DNA of 64,000 bases from Tessaracoccus lacteus (GTDB taxonomy: Bacteria > Actinomycetota > Actinomycetes > Propionibacteriales > Propionibacteriaceae). Of this stretch, positions 53,696 to 63,546 are shown in pieces. Where the stretch lies: contig NZ_CP123967.1 of the NCBI RefSeq assembly GCF_029917005.1, positions 1,240,001-1,304,000 of the forward strand. The letters run 5' to 3'. Numbering within the stretch: the first letter of the stretch is position 1; every line of letters starts with the position of its first letter. The notes beneath the pieces are model-generated. The model did no database searches, was not told where the DNA came from, and saw nothing but the letters and a program-made list of their open reading frames with translations. A program made the position numbers and the translations under genes.

Positions 53696-54740
53696 CACCA
53701 GCACCTCCAGCAGACCGGCCCCGGGGCTCGACCGGGGCCGGTCCACGAACCGGCGCGCCCCGGGGGCGGTGGTCCTGATCGTCGCGCTGGTGGCCGCGTC
53801 GTTCCTCAGCCTCGCCGTCGGCAGCGCCGACATCTCGCTCGAGAGCGTGTGGCGGGCGATCGTCGCCTACGATGCGGCCGACCCTGAGCACATCGCCATC
53901 ATCGACAAGCGGCTGCCAAGGACGGTGGTCGGCATCGCCGTAGGGGCCGCTCTGGGACTCGCGGGGGCCGTCGCACAGGGCCTGACCCGCAACCCCATCG
54001 CCGACCCGGGCCTGCTCGGCATCTCTCCCGGCGCGGCGCTCGCCGTGGTGGTGGGCATCGTTGCCTTCGGCGTCACGAATCCCGCGGGCTACCTGTGGTT
54101 CGCCTTCGCCGGCGCCTGCATCGCCTCCGCGCTCGTGTGGTTCATCGCCTCGCGCGGTCGGGACGGCGCCACGCCCGTCAAGCTGACGCTCGCCGGCGCC
54201 GCGATCGGCGCCGCCACCACCTCGCTCGTCTCCGGGCTCCTGATCGCGCGCGCCGAGGCGCTCGACACCATGCGCTTCTGGCAGGTCGGTGCGCTCGCCG
54301 GCCGCGGTTTCGACGTGCTCGGACCGATCGCGCCGTTCCTCATCGTCGGGGTTGTCGCCGCGCTGTTCCTCGGCCGGCCCCTCAACCTGCTCGCGCTTGG
54401 CGACGACACCGCGGCAGGTCTCGGCCTGAACGTCGGCCGCACCCGGCTGCTGGTCGGCGCGATCCTCGTGGTGCTCGTCGGAACCGCCACCGCCGTCGCC
54501 GGCCCCATCAGCTTCCTCGCGCTGGTCGTCCCGCACGCCGTGCGCCGCTTCACGGGGCCTGACTACCGCTGGATCCTGCCCTACAGCGCGCCCGCGGCCG
54601 CCGCGATCCTGTTGTTCGCCGACGTCGCCGCGCGGATCGTCGCCCGACCGAGCGAGCTGCAGGTGGGCATCGTCGTGGCCGTCGTCGGCGCCCCGGTGTT
54701 CATCGCATTGATCCGACGGGGAAGGGCGGCCGGCCTGTGA
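53685..54740 (+). CDS. FecCD-family siderophore ABC permease (first)
   Basis: GTG 53685 overlaps the upstream gene by 11 bp; 351 residues with about nine or ten helices. Typical features: RLPRTVVGIAVGAALGLAGAVAQGLTRNPIADPGLLGISPGAA and GPISFLALVVPHAVRRFTGPDYR, the ATPase-contact loop. Forms a heterodimer with the next gene product. Confidence 0.93.
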   Translation: MSSSTSTSSRPAPGLDRGRSTNRRAPGAVVLIVALVAASFLSLAVGSADISLESVWRAIVAYDAADPEHIAIIDKRLPRTVVGIAVGAALGLAGAVAQGLTRNPIADPGLLGISPGAALAVVVGIVAFGVTNPAGYLWFAFAGACIASALVWFIASRGRDGATPVKLTLAGAAIGAATTSLVSGLLIARAEALDTMRFWQVGALAGRGFDVLGPIAPFLIVGVVAALFLGRPLNLLALGDDTAAGLGLNVGRTRLLVGAILVVLVGTATAVAGPISFLALVVPHAVRRFTGPDYRWILPYSAPAAAAILLFADVAARIVARPSELQVGIVVAVVGAPVFIALIRRGRAAGL

Positions 54741-55765
54741 GCGTCACCGCGACCTGGCGGCGGAACCTCCGCCGCCGCACCATGACCGTCGGCCTGTGCA
54801 TGACGACTCTGGCCTTCGCTCTGTTCGTCGTCGCGCTGATGCTCGGCCAGGCGGGGCTCTCCCCGACCGAGGTGCTCGAGGCGCTCACCGGACGCGGCGA
54901 CCGGATCACCAACTTCGTCGTGCTGCAGAACCGCCTCCCACGGGCGCTGGCCGCCGCGCTCGTCGGCGGCTGCCTCGGCGCCTCCGGCGCCGTGTTCCAG
55001 GCGGTGCTGCGCAACCCGCTCGCCAGCCCGGACATCATCGGCGTCACGTCGACGGCGGGCACCGCGGGCGTTGTCGGCGTGCTGCTGCTCGGCCTCTCCG
55101 GGCTGCCGCTCACCCTGCTGGTCGCCGTCGGCGGCGTCGTCGGGGCCGCGATCGTGGCCGGCCTGACCTGGAACCGCGGGCTCGTCGGGATGCGCCTGGT
55201 GCTGGTCGGCATCGGCGTCGCGGCCGTCGCCACGGCGTTCACCAGTTATCTGATCACCACGGTCGACAGCCGCGAAGCGGCCGTGGCCTACACCTGGCTG
55301 GTCGGCTCGCTGAACGGGGCGGGGTGGCCGGTCGTGACCGTCACCGCCGTGGTCGGCATCCTGGCGCTGGTCGCGCTCGCGCTGCAGGCCAGGGGACTGC
55401 GCGCGCTCGAGCTCGGCGACGCGACCGCCGCAGGGCTCGGGTTCCGGGTCGAGCGCACCCGCATCCTGGTGATGCTCACCGCCGTAGTGCTGGCCTCGGT
55501 CGCGGTCGGGGCGGCGGGCCCCGTCGGGTTCGTCGCGCTGATGGCGCCCCAGATCGCGCGCCGCCTGGTCGGCCACGCGTCAGCGTCGCCCGCCGCGGCC
55601 ACCGCCGTCGGCGCCGCGCTCGTCATCGGCGCGGACCTCATCGCCCAGTACGCCGTCTCGGGCGTCAACCTGCCGGTAGGCGTCGTGACCGGCGCCCTCG
55701 GCGCCCCGTACCTCGCCTGGCTGCTCGCCAGGAACGACATCAACCGCCCGGGAGGCCGATCGTGA
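54737..55765 (+). CDS. FecCD-family siderophore ABC permease (second)
   Basis: GTG 54737 in a GTGA overlap; 342 residues. RLPRALAAALVGGCLGASGAVFQAVLRNPLASPDIIGVTS and GPVGFVALMAPQIARRLVGH are the family hallmarks. Partner of the preceding permease. Confidence 0.93.
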   Translation: MSVTATWRRNLRRRTMTVGLCMTTLAFALFVVALMLGQAGLSPTEVLEALTGRGDRITNFVVLQNRLPRALAAALVGGCLGASGAVFQAVLRNPLASPDIIGVTSTAGTAGVVGVLLLGLSGLPLTLLVAVGGVVGAAIVAGLTWNRGLVGMRLVLVGIGVAAVATAFTSYLITTVDSREAAVAYTWLVGSLNGAGWPVVTVTAVVGILALVALALQARGLRALELGDATAAGLGFRVERTRILVMLTAVVLASVAVGAAGPVGFVALMAPQIARRLVGHASASPAAATAVGAALVIGADLIAQYAVSGVNLPVGVVTGALGAPYLAWLLARNDINRPGGRS

Positions 55766-56568
55766 CCACGTCGCACCAGCTGAGCGCCGAGAGTGTCAGC
55801 CTCGGCTACGACCAGCGCACCGTCGTCGACGGGCTCGACCTCGACGTGCCCCCCGGCCGCCTCACCGTCATCGTGGGCGCCAACGCGTGCGGCAAGTCCA
55901 CGCTGCTGAGGGGCCTGGCGCGCCTGCTGGCGCCTACCTCCGGGAAGGTGCTGCTCGACGGCCACGACATCCACACCATGCCGACCTCCCGGGTCGCCAC
56001 ACTGTTGGGCCTCCTGCCGCAGTCGCCCATCGCGCCCGACTCGATCACGGTGGCCGACCTCGTCTCCCGTGGCCGCTACCCGCACCAGGGCTGGCTGCGG
56101 CGAGGCACGGCGAACGACGACGAGATCGTCGACGAGGCGATGGCCTCCGCCGGGGTGATCGACCTGGCCGAGCGCAGTGTGGACGAGCTGTCCGGCGGCC
56201 AGCGCCAGCGCGTCTGGATCGCCATGGCGCTGGCACAGGACACCGATCTGCTGCTGCTCGATGAGCCGACCACCTACCTGGACATCTCGCACCAGATCGA
56301 CGTGCTGGACCTCCTGGTCGACCTGAACGAGCGTCGCGGCACCACCGTCGTGATGGTGCTCCACGAACTGGCGCTGGCCTGCCGCTACGCCGAGCATCTG
56401 ATCGCGATGAAGGACGGCCGGATCGTGGCGCAGGGCGCCCCCGTCGACATCGTCGACGCGGCTCTGGTGAAGGAGGTCTTCGGCATCGACTCCGAGGTCC
56501 TCTCGGACCCCGTGAGCGGCACCCCGATGGTCGCTCCCTACAGCCGCCGCCACCGCCCGGTCGGCTGA
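55762..56568 (+). CDS. Siderophore ABC transporter ATP-binding protein
   Basis: GTG 55762 in a GTGA overlap, after GGGAGG; 268 residues. Walker A GANACGKST (Ala replaces the usual Gly), signature LSGGQRQRVWIAMALAQ, Walker B LLLLDEPTTYLD, H-loop VLHELALACRYAEHLIAM. FepC-type ATPase; last gene of the operon. A long repeat array follows. Confidence 0.94.
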   Translation: MTTSHQLSAESVSLGYDQRTVVDGLDLDVPPGRLTVIVGANACGKSTLLRGLARLLAPTSGKVLLDGHDIHTMPTSRVATLLGLLPQSPIAPDSITVADLVSRGRYPHQGWLRRGTANDDEIVDEAMASAGVIDLAERSVDELSGGQRQRVWIAMALAQDTDLLLLDEPTTYLDISHQIDVLDLLVDLNERRGTTVVMVLHELALACRYAEHLIAMKDGRIVAQGAPVDIVDAALVKEVFGIDSEVLSDPVSGTPMVAPYSRRHRPVG

Positions 56569-57064
56569 AACTCTCCGCTCGGCGACTCCTCTCGCTGCGC
56601 TCGAGGCACCTCCACAGGCCCGGCGACTCCTCTCGCTGCGCTCGAGGCACCTCGACAGGCTCGGCGACCCGTCCGGTTCCCTGAGCCTGTCCCGGTTCCC
56701 TGAGCACTTCGACGAGCTCAGCACATGCTTGTCGAAGGGCCCTGAGCGGAGCGAAGGGGATCACTCGGGGGTTTCCTCTCGCTGCGCTCGAGGCACCTCG
56801 ACAGGCTCGGCGACCCGTCAGGTTCCCTGGACCTGTCCCGGTTCCCTGAGCCTGTCCCGGTTCCCTGAGCACTTCGACGAGCTCAGCACATGCTTGTCGA
56901 AGGGCCCTGAGCGGAGCGAAGGGGATCACTCGGGGGTTTCCTCTCGCTGCGCTCGAGGCACCTCGACATGCTCGGCGACCCGTCCGGTTCCCTGAGCCTG
57001 TCCCGGTTCCCTGAGCCTGTCCCGGTTCCCTGAGCTTGTCGAAGGGCCCTGAGCGGAGCGAAGG
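56569..57064. repeat. Array of dispersed repeats with a 129-bp direct duplication
   Basis: 56691-56819 recurs at 56856-56984 with one mismatch. Units include CTCTCGCTGCGCTCGAGGCA, GGTTCCCTGAGCCTGTCCC and GCTTGTCGAAGGGCCCTGAG, i.e. the CTTCGACAAGCTCAG family plus a second motif. No gene is supported in 56569-57146; a TAGACT hexamer at 57108 may be the -10 for dus. Confidence 0.8.
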
Positions 57065-57146
57065 GTTCCACCCCGACGACGATTCTCGCCACGCCTCACC
57101 CGCGACGTAGACTGTCACGTCGCCCTGCTACCCAGAGGAGCCCGCG

Positions 57147-58310
57147 TTGACCGTGACCGACACCACCTTCGCCCCGCTGCGCCTGCACGCGCCGAGCCGG
57201 CGCGACGCCGTCGTCGTCGAGCTGCCGGTGGTGCTCGCGCCCATGGCGGGTGTGACGAACGCCGCATACCGGCAGCTGTGCCGCGAGCAGGGCGCCGGGC
57301 TGTACGTGTGCGAGATGATCACGTCGCGTGGGCTGGTCGTCGGTGATCCGAAGTCGCGCGACATGGTGCGCTTCGACGACGGCGAGACCACCCGCTCGGT
57401 GCAGCTCTACGGCGTCGACGCCCCGATCATGGCCGAGGCCGCCCGCATCCTCGCCCGAGACTTCGCCGTCGACCACATCGACCTCAACTTCGGCTGCCCT
57501 GTGCCGAAGGTCACCAGGAAGGGCGGCGGGGGAGTGCTGCCCTACAAGCGGGACCGGCTGCGCGCCATCGTCCGTGAGACGGTCGCCGCTGCCGACGAGT
57601 TCGGCGTGCCCGTCACCGTCAAGACCCGCATCGGCATCGACGACGCCCACACCACATTCCTCGACGCGGGCCGCATCGCCGAGGAGGAGGGCGCGGCGGC
57701 GATCACCCTGCACGGCCGCACCGTCGCGCAGGCGTACTCGGGGGAGGCCGACTGGGCCCGGATCGCGGAACTCAAGCAGGCGGTCGGCATCCCGGTGCTC
57801 GGCAACGGCGACATCTGGGAGGCCGAGGACGCGCTGACCATGATGGAGGAGACCGGCTGCGACGGCGTCGTCATCGGCCGAGGCTGCCTCGGCCGCCCCT
57901 GGCTGTTCGGCGACCTGGCGGCCGCCTTCCGCGGGGAGGGTCAGCGGATCCGCCCGACGCTCGGCGAGGTCGGCCGGATGATCATCCGCCACGCGGAACT
58001 GCTTGCCGAGCACCAGGGCGAGCGGCACGGGCTGACGGACCTCCGCAAGCACATGGCCTGGTACTTCAAGGGCTACCCCGTCGGCGAGCTGCGTCGGTCG
58101 TTCGCCATGGTCTCCTCCCTGGGCGAGCTACGCGGGCTCGTCGACCAGCTCGACGCCGACGCGCAGTTCCCCGTCGCGGAGCTCGGGACCCCACGCGGCC
58201 GGCAGGGCTCGCCGCGCGGCAAGGTCGTCCTGCCGCACGGCTGGTACGACGACACCTCGGGTTGCGACCTCGACCTGAGCGACGCGGAGGTCGGCGTCTC
58301 GGGAGGCTGA
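57147..58310 (+). CDS. dus: tRNA-dihydrouridine synthase
   Basis: Protein of 387 residues from TTG 57147, with AGAGGAG at ideal distance (GTG 57153 possible). FMN-binding barrel: LAPMAGVTNAAYR, FGCPVPKVTRKGGG (catalytic Cys), VKTRIGI, LHGRT, GNGDIW, IGRGCLGRPWLF. Reduces specific uridines of tRNA with NADPH/FMN. Longer than E. coli DusB by a C-terminal actinobacterial tail (PRGRQGSPRGKV ...). Confidence 0.93.
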   Translation: MTVTDTTFAPLRLHAPSRRDAVVVELPVVLAPMAGVTNAAYRQLCREQGAGLYVCEMITSRGLVVGDPKSRDMVRFDDGETTRSVQLYGVDAPIMAEAARILARDFAVDHIDLNFGCPVPKVTRKGGGGVLPYKRDRLRAIVRETVAAADEFGVPVTVKTRIGIDDAHTTFLDAGRIAEEEGAAAITLHGRTVAQAYSGEADWARIAELKQAVGIPVLGNGDIWEAEDALTMMEETGCDGVVIGRGCLGRPWLFGDLAAAFRGEGQRIRPTLGEVGRMIIRHAELLAEHQGERHGLTDLRKHMAWYFKGYPVGELRRSFAMVSSLGELRGLVDQLDADAQFPVAELGTPRGRQGSPRGKVVLPHGWYDDTSGCDLDLSDAEVGVSGG

Positions 58311-58418
58311 GGATTCCCGTTATCCGACCCGTCTCAGCAACGTCACAGGTGGTCGGAGTAGATTCCCCGAAACGCGGTTGCTCCTTGTGGGTGGCCTTTC
58401 GATCGGAGGTAATCCCCA

Positions 58419-59756
58419 ATGACCGAATCTGTGACTCTAGTCGTCGACGGGGTCGAGCACGTCCTGCCCGTCGTGACCGGAACCGAGGGTGAGCGGGGGA
58501 TCGACATCAGCTCGCTGCGCGCCACGACCGGGCTCATCACGCTCGACGACGGCTACGGCAACACCGGCTCGTGCGAGTCGGCGATCACCTTCATCGACGG
58601 TGAGAAGGGCATCCTGCGGTACCGCGGCGTGCCCATCGAGGACCTGGCCGCCCGCTCGAGCTTCATCGAGACCGCCGAGCTGCTGATCTTCGGCTCGCTG
58701 CCGGACAAGGAACAGCGCGACGAGTTCCGCGACCTGCTGACGGAGAACTCGTCGCTGCACCGCGACATGCGCAAGCACTTCGACGGCTTCCCCGTCAACG
58801 CGCACCCAATGAGCATTCTCTCGTCGATGATCAACGCGCTGCAGAGCTACGAGCCGCACCAGGAGTTCGACGACGAGGCAGGGTTCCGTCGGGCGGCGGC
58901 CAGCCTGCTCGCCAAGACGCGCACGATCGCGGCGGCGTCCTACAAGTCGCACCTGGGGCAGCCGGTCACCTACCCGCGCTACGACCTGCCCTACGCCGAG
59001 AACTTCCTGCACATGATGTTCTCGGTCCCGTACCGCGACTACGAGGCGACGCCCGAGGTCGCCCACGCGCTCAACATGTTCCTTGTCCTGCACGGGGACC
59101 ACGAGCAGAACTGCTCGACGTCGACCGTCCGGATGGTGGCCTCGTCGAAGGCGAACCTGTTCGCGTCCGTGTCCGCCGGCGTCAACGCCCTGTGGGGTCG
59201 CCTGCACGGCGGCGCCAACATGGCCGTCATCGAGATGCTGGAGCGGATCCAGGAGGGCGACCTGACGGCCGCGGAGTACGTCGCGAAGGTCAAGGACAAG
59301 TCATCCGACGTCAAGCTGATGGGCTTCGGACACCGCGTCTACCGCAACTTCGACCCACGGGCGAAGATCCTCAAGGAGGCCGCGGACTCGCTGCTCGACT
59401 CGATGCACGTGACCGATCCGCTGCTGGACATCGCCCGTGAGGTCGAGCAGATCGCGCTCGCTGACGACTACTTCACCTCGCGCCGCCTCTACCCGAACGT
59501 CGACTTCTATTCCGGCATCATCCTGCGCGCCATCGGCATCCCGAAGGATATGTTCACGGTGCTGTTCGGGATCGGCCGCACGCCGGGCTGGATCGCGCAC
59601 TGGAAGGAGGTCCACGACAACCCGGGTCAGCGGATCTACCGGCCCCGGCAGATCTACACAGGGGAGCCGCTGTCGGAGTGGATCCCGCAGGGCGAGCGGC
59701 CGGCGGTTCCGCCTACGCGCTTCCGCCGTTGGCGTGGTCTACGTTTGAGGGGATGA
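58419..59756 (+). CDS. gltA: Citrate synthase
   Basis: ATG 58419 after GGAGG; 445 residues. Type II citrate synthase features: ITFIDGEKGILRYRGVPIEDLA near the N-terminus, FLVLHGDHEQNCSTSTVRMV (catalytic His), MGFGHRVYRNFDPRA (catalytic His) and DFYSGIILRAIGIP (catalytic Asp). First step of the TCA cycle. After the usual end (RPRQIYTGEP) it has an arginine/proline tail ending within the dgt start (ATGA overlap). Confidence 0.95.
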   Translation: MTESVTLVVDGVEHVLPVVTGTEGERGIDISSLRATTGLITLDDGYGNTGSCESAITFIDGEKGILRYRGVPIEDLAARSSFIETAELLIFGSLPDKEQRDEFRDLLTENSSLHRDMRKHFDGFPVNAHPMSILSSMINALQSYEPHQEFDDEAGFRRAAASLLAKTRTIAAASYKSHLGQPVTYPRYDLPYAENFLHMMFSVPYRDYEATPEVAHALNMFLVLHGDHEQNCSTSTVRMVASSKANLFASVSAGVNALWGRLHGGANMAVIEMLERIQEGDLTAAEYVAKVKDKSSDVKLMGFGHRVYRNFDPRAKILKEAADSLLDSMHVTDPLLDIAREVEQIALADDYFTSRRLYPNVDFYSGIILRAIGIPKDMFTVLFGIGRTPGWIAHWKEVHDNPGQRIYRPRQIYTGEPLSEWIPQGERPAVPPTRFRRWRGLRLRG

Positions 59757-60862
59757 ACGACAACCTGTTGCCGCGCGCACGGGCCTGGGCCGAGACGATG
59801 CACGGCCACGGCTCGGACGTCACCGTCGCCCACTCGGCCTCGCGGGCGCGCGTCTCGCCCCGCGAGCCACGCGGCCGGGAGACCCGAGAGGAACTCGAAC
59901 GGCTGACACTGGTGCCGGAGGCGGCGTTCTCGCGCGGCTCGGGTGAGCGGGCCCGCGAGGAGGAACCCGACCCGCTGCGCACCTGCTTCGAGCGTGACCG
60001 CGACCGGATCGTGCACTCCGCGGCCTTCCGCAGGCTGGCCGGCAAGACGCAGGTGGTCGTCTACCCGACCGACCACCAGCGCACCCGCCTGACGCACGCG
60101 CTCGAGGTGGCCCAGGCCGCCGTCGCGATGGCGCGGGGCATCGGCGTCAACGTCACGCTGACCGACGCGATCGCGCTCGGCCACGACTGCGGCCACGGAC
60201 CAGGCGGCCACGCCTCCGAGGACGCGTTCGACGAGTTCATCACGGAGGGCTACGACCACGGCCCGTGGGGGGCCGACGTCGTCCTGGCCGACCTGAACCT
60301 CACGGTCCAGACGCTCGACGGCATCCGCAACCACTCCTGGTCGCGCCCCGCACCGCTGACGGTGGAGGGGGAGATCGTCTCCTGGGCCGACCGCATCGCC
60401 TACTGCGCTCACGACCTCGAGGACGCCATCCACGCGGGCATCGTCACGATCGACGACGTGCCCCCGATCGTGCGCGAGGTGGCCGGCACGCGACGGAGCC
60501 AGCAGCTCGCCACGTTCATCAACGCGGTGATCGACACGACGGCCGCGACCGGCACCGTCGGCATGGACAAGGTGACGGCGGAGGCACTCGCGGAGCTGCG
60601 TCGCTTCAACTACGAGCGGATCTACACCCGTGAGGAGGCCGTCGCCCAGTCGCTGACGGTCGTCGCGGTGCTGCGCGATCTGGTCAACTACTACCTCGAG
60701 AACCCCGATTCCCTGCCGCCGGAGTATACGCGCGCCAACCTGATGCACGGAGCTGTCGCCTACGTCGGTGGCATGACGGACCGTTTCGCGTTCGAACGGG
60801 CGCGCCTGCTGCTCGGCTGGGACCCCAGGCGGCTGCCCCGCTACATCGGCCGCGGAGCCTGA
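59753..60862 (+). CDS. dgt: Deoxyguanosinetriphosphate triphosphohydrolase-like protein
   Basis: Protein of 369 residues from ATG 59753. HD-domain residues: RLTHALEVAQ (H), LGHDCGHGPGGHASE (HD) and WADRIAYCAHDLEDA (D). Hydrolyses dNTPs to nucleoside and triphosphate. It overlaps the gltA stop (ATGA) and also has TACGTT 7 nt upstream, so it could be coupled or leaderless. dgt is followed by dnaG, as in many actinobacteria, but here a divergent FetB-like gene lies between. Confidence 0.92.
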   Translation: MNDNLLPRARAWAETMHGHGSDVTVAHSASRARVSPREPRGRETREELERLTLVPEAAFSRGSGERAREEEPDPLRTCFERDRDRIVHSAAFRRLAGKTQVVVYPTDHQRTRLTHALEVAQAAVAMARGIGVNVTLTDAIALGHDCGHGPGGHASEDAFDEFITEGYDHGPWGADVVLADLNLTVQTLDGIRNHSWSRPAPLTVEGEIVSWADRIAYCAHDLEDAIHAGIVTIDDVPPIVREVAGTRRSQQLATFINAVIDTTAATGTVGMDKVTAEALAELRRFNYERIYTREEAVAQSLTVVAVLRDLVNYYLENPDSLPPEYTRANLMHGAVAYVGGMTDRFAFERARLLLGWDPRRLPRYIGRGA

Positions 60863-60868
60863 CGGCCC

Positions 60869-61633
60869 TCAGGGATGCAGTCGCTCCTGCAGGTCGGAAG
60901 GCAGCAGCCAGCCTGCTGCCATCAGGGCCCGCGCGAGTGTCACGACGATCACCTGGGCAGCGTTGATGCCCACCAGGACCAGCACCTGTGCCGCCGCGGC
61001 CGCCCACGGGTCGCCGCCGCCCAACAGGACGCCGATGTAGGCGCCCGGCAGCGAGACCAGTCCGACGGTGCGGGTCTGATCCAGCGCCGGGAGCAGCGAC
61101 TCGTGCAGTGTGGGGGAGACCACGCCGGAGATCGCCCTGTCCCGCGTGAACCCCAGCGACAGCCACGCCTCGTACTCGGTGACGTGCTGCCGCAACTCGT
61201 CGAAGGAGCGCCGGCCCACCAGCGTGTGCACCGTCATCATGTTGCCGACAATGATGCCGGCGATCGGCACGATCGCAGGACCCGTCAGCGGCGCGGTGCC
61301 GCCGAGGAAGATGATGGCCAGCACCGGAACGGCTCCCGAGGCCATCGCCAGCGCCGCGGCCAGGTGCGGTCGGATCCCCTTCAGGCCCGTGCGGCGGCCG
61401 GTGGTGATCACGCCGACGGTGAACATCAACGCGACGAACGCGAACGCCAGCCACGGGTTCGACAGTGCCACGCCGACGATCAGCGAGACGACCATCAGCT
61501 GCAGACCCGCGCGCACCGCGGCCCAGCCGATCGCCGCGCGCACGGGCAGGCGAGCCAGGTGGGCCACGGTCATGCCCAGCGCGACGAGCGCCAGGAGCGC
61601 CACCGCCAGGGGCCAGCCGAGTTCCACCGTCAT
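60869..61633 (-). CDS. FetB/UPF0014-family ABC permease
   Basis: Protein of 254 residues from ATG 61633, preceded by TAGGGT ending exactly 7 nt upstream (GTG 61642 is less likely). Six or seven helices; signature GPAIVPIAGIIVGNMMTVHTLV and SLPGAYIGVLLGG. E. coli FetB exports iron together with the ATPase FetA; no fetA is adjacent here. Convergent with dgt (6-bp gap) and divergent from dnaG. Confidence 0.87.
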   Translation of the reverse strand: MTVELGWPLAVALLALVALGMTVAHLARLPVRAAIGWAAVRAGLQLMVVSLIVGVALSNPWLAFAFVALMFTVGVITTGRRTGLKGIRPHLAAALAMASGAVPVLAIIFLGGTAPLTGPAIVPIAGIIVGNMMTVHTLVGRRSFDELRQHVTEYEAWLSLGFTRDRAISGVVSPTLHESLLPALDQTRTVGLVSLPGAYIGVLLGGGDPWAAAAAQVLVLVGINAAQVIVVTLARALMAAGWLLPSDLQERLHP

Positions 61634-61640
61634 GACAGGC

Positions 61641-61646
61641 ACCCTA
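61641..61646 (-). promoter_or_regulatory. -10 element of leaderless fetB-like gene
   Basis: TAGGGT on the minus strand, 7 nt, then ATG 61633; no Shine-Dalgarno. Confidence 0.5.
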
Positions 61647-61691
61647 CTGCTGCGCCGGAGGCTCCTGTCATGGGGCCTGGGAGGGTGCCAC

Positions 61692-61697
61692 TACACT
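61692..61697 (+). promoter_or_regulatory. -10 element of leaderless dnaG
   Basis: TACACT, 7 nt, then ATG 61705; no Shine-Dalgarno. Confidence 0.55.
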
Positions 61698-61704
61698 TCG
61701 CAGC

Positions 61705-63546
61705 ATGGCGGGTCGAATCAACGAGGAGGACATCGCCCAGATCCGTGAGCGCAGTCGAATCGACGACGTCATCCGCGGCTACGTGCAGCTCCGGAACGCG
61801 GGCGGCGGGTCCCTGAAGGGACTGTGCCCGTTCCACGACGAGAAGACCCCCAGCTTCACCGTCACCCCGTCGCGCGGCTTCTACTACTGCTTCGGCTGCG
61901 GCGAGGGCGGAGACGTCATCACGTTCCTCCAGCGCCAGCAGAACCTGTCCTTCGTCGAGGCGGTGCAGGTGCTCGCCGACCGTGCAGGCATCGTGCTGCG
62001 GATCGACGACGACGGCCAGCCCGGCCAGCAGCCGGGGCTCCGCAAACGGGTGCTGGAGGCCAACCAGGCGGCCCAGGAGTTCTTCAGCGGCCAGCTCGAC
62101 TCCGCCGAGGCGGTGGAGGCGCGTCGCTTCCTGAACGGCCGCGACTTCGACCGGGCGGCCGCGCAGCAGTTCACCGTCGGCTACGCGCCGCGGCACGGGC
62201 AGGCGCTACGCCAGACGCTGCGCGGCAAGGGCTTCGACGACACGGTGCTCAAGGCCGCCGGGCTGATCCGCGACGGTGGCCGGGACTTCTTCACCGGCCG
62301 CGTGCTGTGGCCCATCCGCGATTCGGCGCAGGCCGTCCTCGGGTTCGGCGCGCGCCGCATCTACGACGACGACCGGCTGCCGGCCAAGTACATCAACACG
62401 CCGGAGTCGCCGGTCTACAAGAAGTCGCACGTCCTCTACGGGCTCGACCTTGCCCGACGCGAGATCGGCCGCAGGTCGCAGGCCGTGATCGTCGAGGGCT
62501 ACACCGACGTGATGGCCGCGCACCTCTCGGGGGTCACGACCGCCGTCGCGTCGTGCGGCACCGCGTTCGGTGAGGACCATGCGCGGCTTCTGCAGCGCCT
62601 GATGGGCAGCTCCGATGGCCTGCACGGCGAGGTCATCTTCACGTTCGACGGCGACAAGGCCGGCCAGGCCGCGGCTCTGAAGGTCTTCAAGGGGGACCAC
62701 AACTTCACGGCCCAGACGTACGTCGCGGTCGAGCCGAGCGGGCTGGACCCCTGCGATCTGAGGATGCAGCAGGGCGACGCCGCGGTCCGGGAGCTGGTCG
62801 CGAGACGTGTGCCGCTGTACCGCTTCGTGATGAGCAACATCGCCAAGAGCTACGACCTGGACCGCGCCGACGGCAGGCTGTCGGCTGCCCGTGAGGGCGC
62901 CGAGCTGGTCGGCTCCATCCGCGACCAGTCGCTCGTGACCCAGTACCTCCGCGAGCTTGCCGGGGTGCTCGGGATGGACGTCGAGGACGTGCGACGCGAG
63001 GCGCAGCGGGTCGCCCGCCGGGGCCAGCACGCTGAGCCGCCGCGCAACGAGCCTCCGCCGGAGGACGCGGCCTCGAGCCCGGACCCCGACTGGCCTCGGC
63101 CCGACGACCCGGCACTCAGGCTGGAGCGCGACACGCTCAAGCTGATGCTGCAGTTCCCCCTCACGTTCGACACGGCCTGGAACGCGGTGACGGCCGACGA
63201 CTTCACGCATCCCGGCTACCAGGCGGTGTTCCGGCTGATCAGCTCGGTCCCGTTCGGGGAGGGATGGACGGATCAGCTGCGTTCACAGGCGCCGAACGAC
63301 CTGGTGCGCCAGCTGCTGGTCGCGTTGCTCGTCGAGCCTCTGCTGCGGGTGCCGGACGAGGGCTACTCGCTGGCCTACAGCTCCCGGCTGCGGCTGACGC
63401 ATGTGACCCGCGACATCGCTCAGGTGAAGTCGCGGCTGCAGCGCACGGATCCGCTGAAGGACCCCACGGGACACCGCGCCCAGTTCGCGCAGCTGACGGA
63501 GCTGGAGATGCTGCGCAAGAAGCTGCAGAGCGTCTCGCTGGGCTAG
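61705..63546 (+). CDS. dnaG: DNA primase
   Basis: Protein of 613 residues. Zinc domain at 38-66 with C41, H44, C62 and C65 (CPFH ... CFGC). The RNA-polymerase/TOPRIM core includes VLWPIRDSAQAVLGFGAR, VIVEGYTDVMAAHLSG and FTFDGDKAGQAAALK. A proline-rich linker is at about 440-470, and the C-terminal helicase-binding domain follows. Makes RNA primers at the replication fork. Its last 4 bp overlap the convergent sigma-factor gene. Confidence 0.96.
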   Translation: MAGRINEEDIAQIRERSRIDDVIRGYVQLRNAGGGSLKGLCPFHDEKTPSFTVTPSRGFYYCFGCGEGGDVITFLQRQQNLSFVEAVQVLADRAGIVLRIDDDGQPGQQPGLRKRVLEANQAAQEFFSGQLDSAEAVEARRFLNGRDFDRAAAQQFTVGYAPRHGQALRQTLRGKGFDDTVLKAAGLIRDGGRDFFTGRVLWPIRDSAQAVLGFGARRIYDDDRLPAKYINTPESPVYKKSHVLYGLDLARREIGRRSQAVIVEGYTDVMAAHLSGVTTAVASCGTAFGEDHARLLQRLMGSSDGLHGEVIFTFDGDKAGQAAALKVFKGDHNFTAQTYVAVEPSGLDPCDLRMQQGDAAVRELVARRVPLYRFVMSNIAKSYDLDRADGRLSAAREGAELVGSIRDQSLVTQYLRELAGVLGMDVEDVRREAQRVARRGQHAEPPRNEPPPEDAASSPDPDWPRPDDPALRLERDTLKLMLQFPLTFDTAWNAVTADDFTHPGYQAVFRLISSVPFGEGWTDQLRSQAPNDLVRQLLVALLVEPLLRVPDEGYSLAYSSRLRLTHVTRDIAQVKSRLQRTDPLKDPTGHRAQFAQLTELEMLRKKLQSVSLG

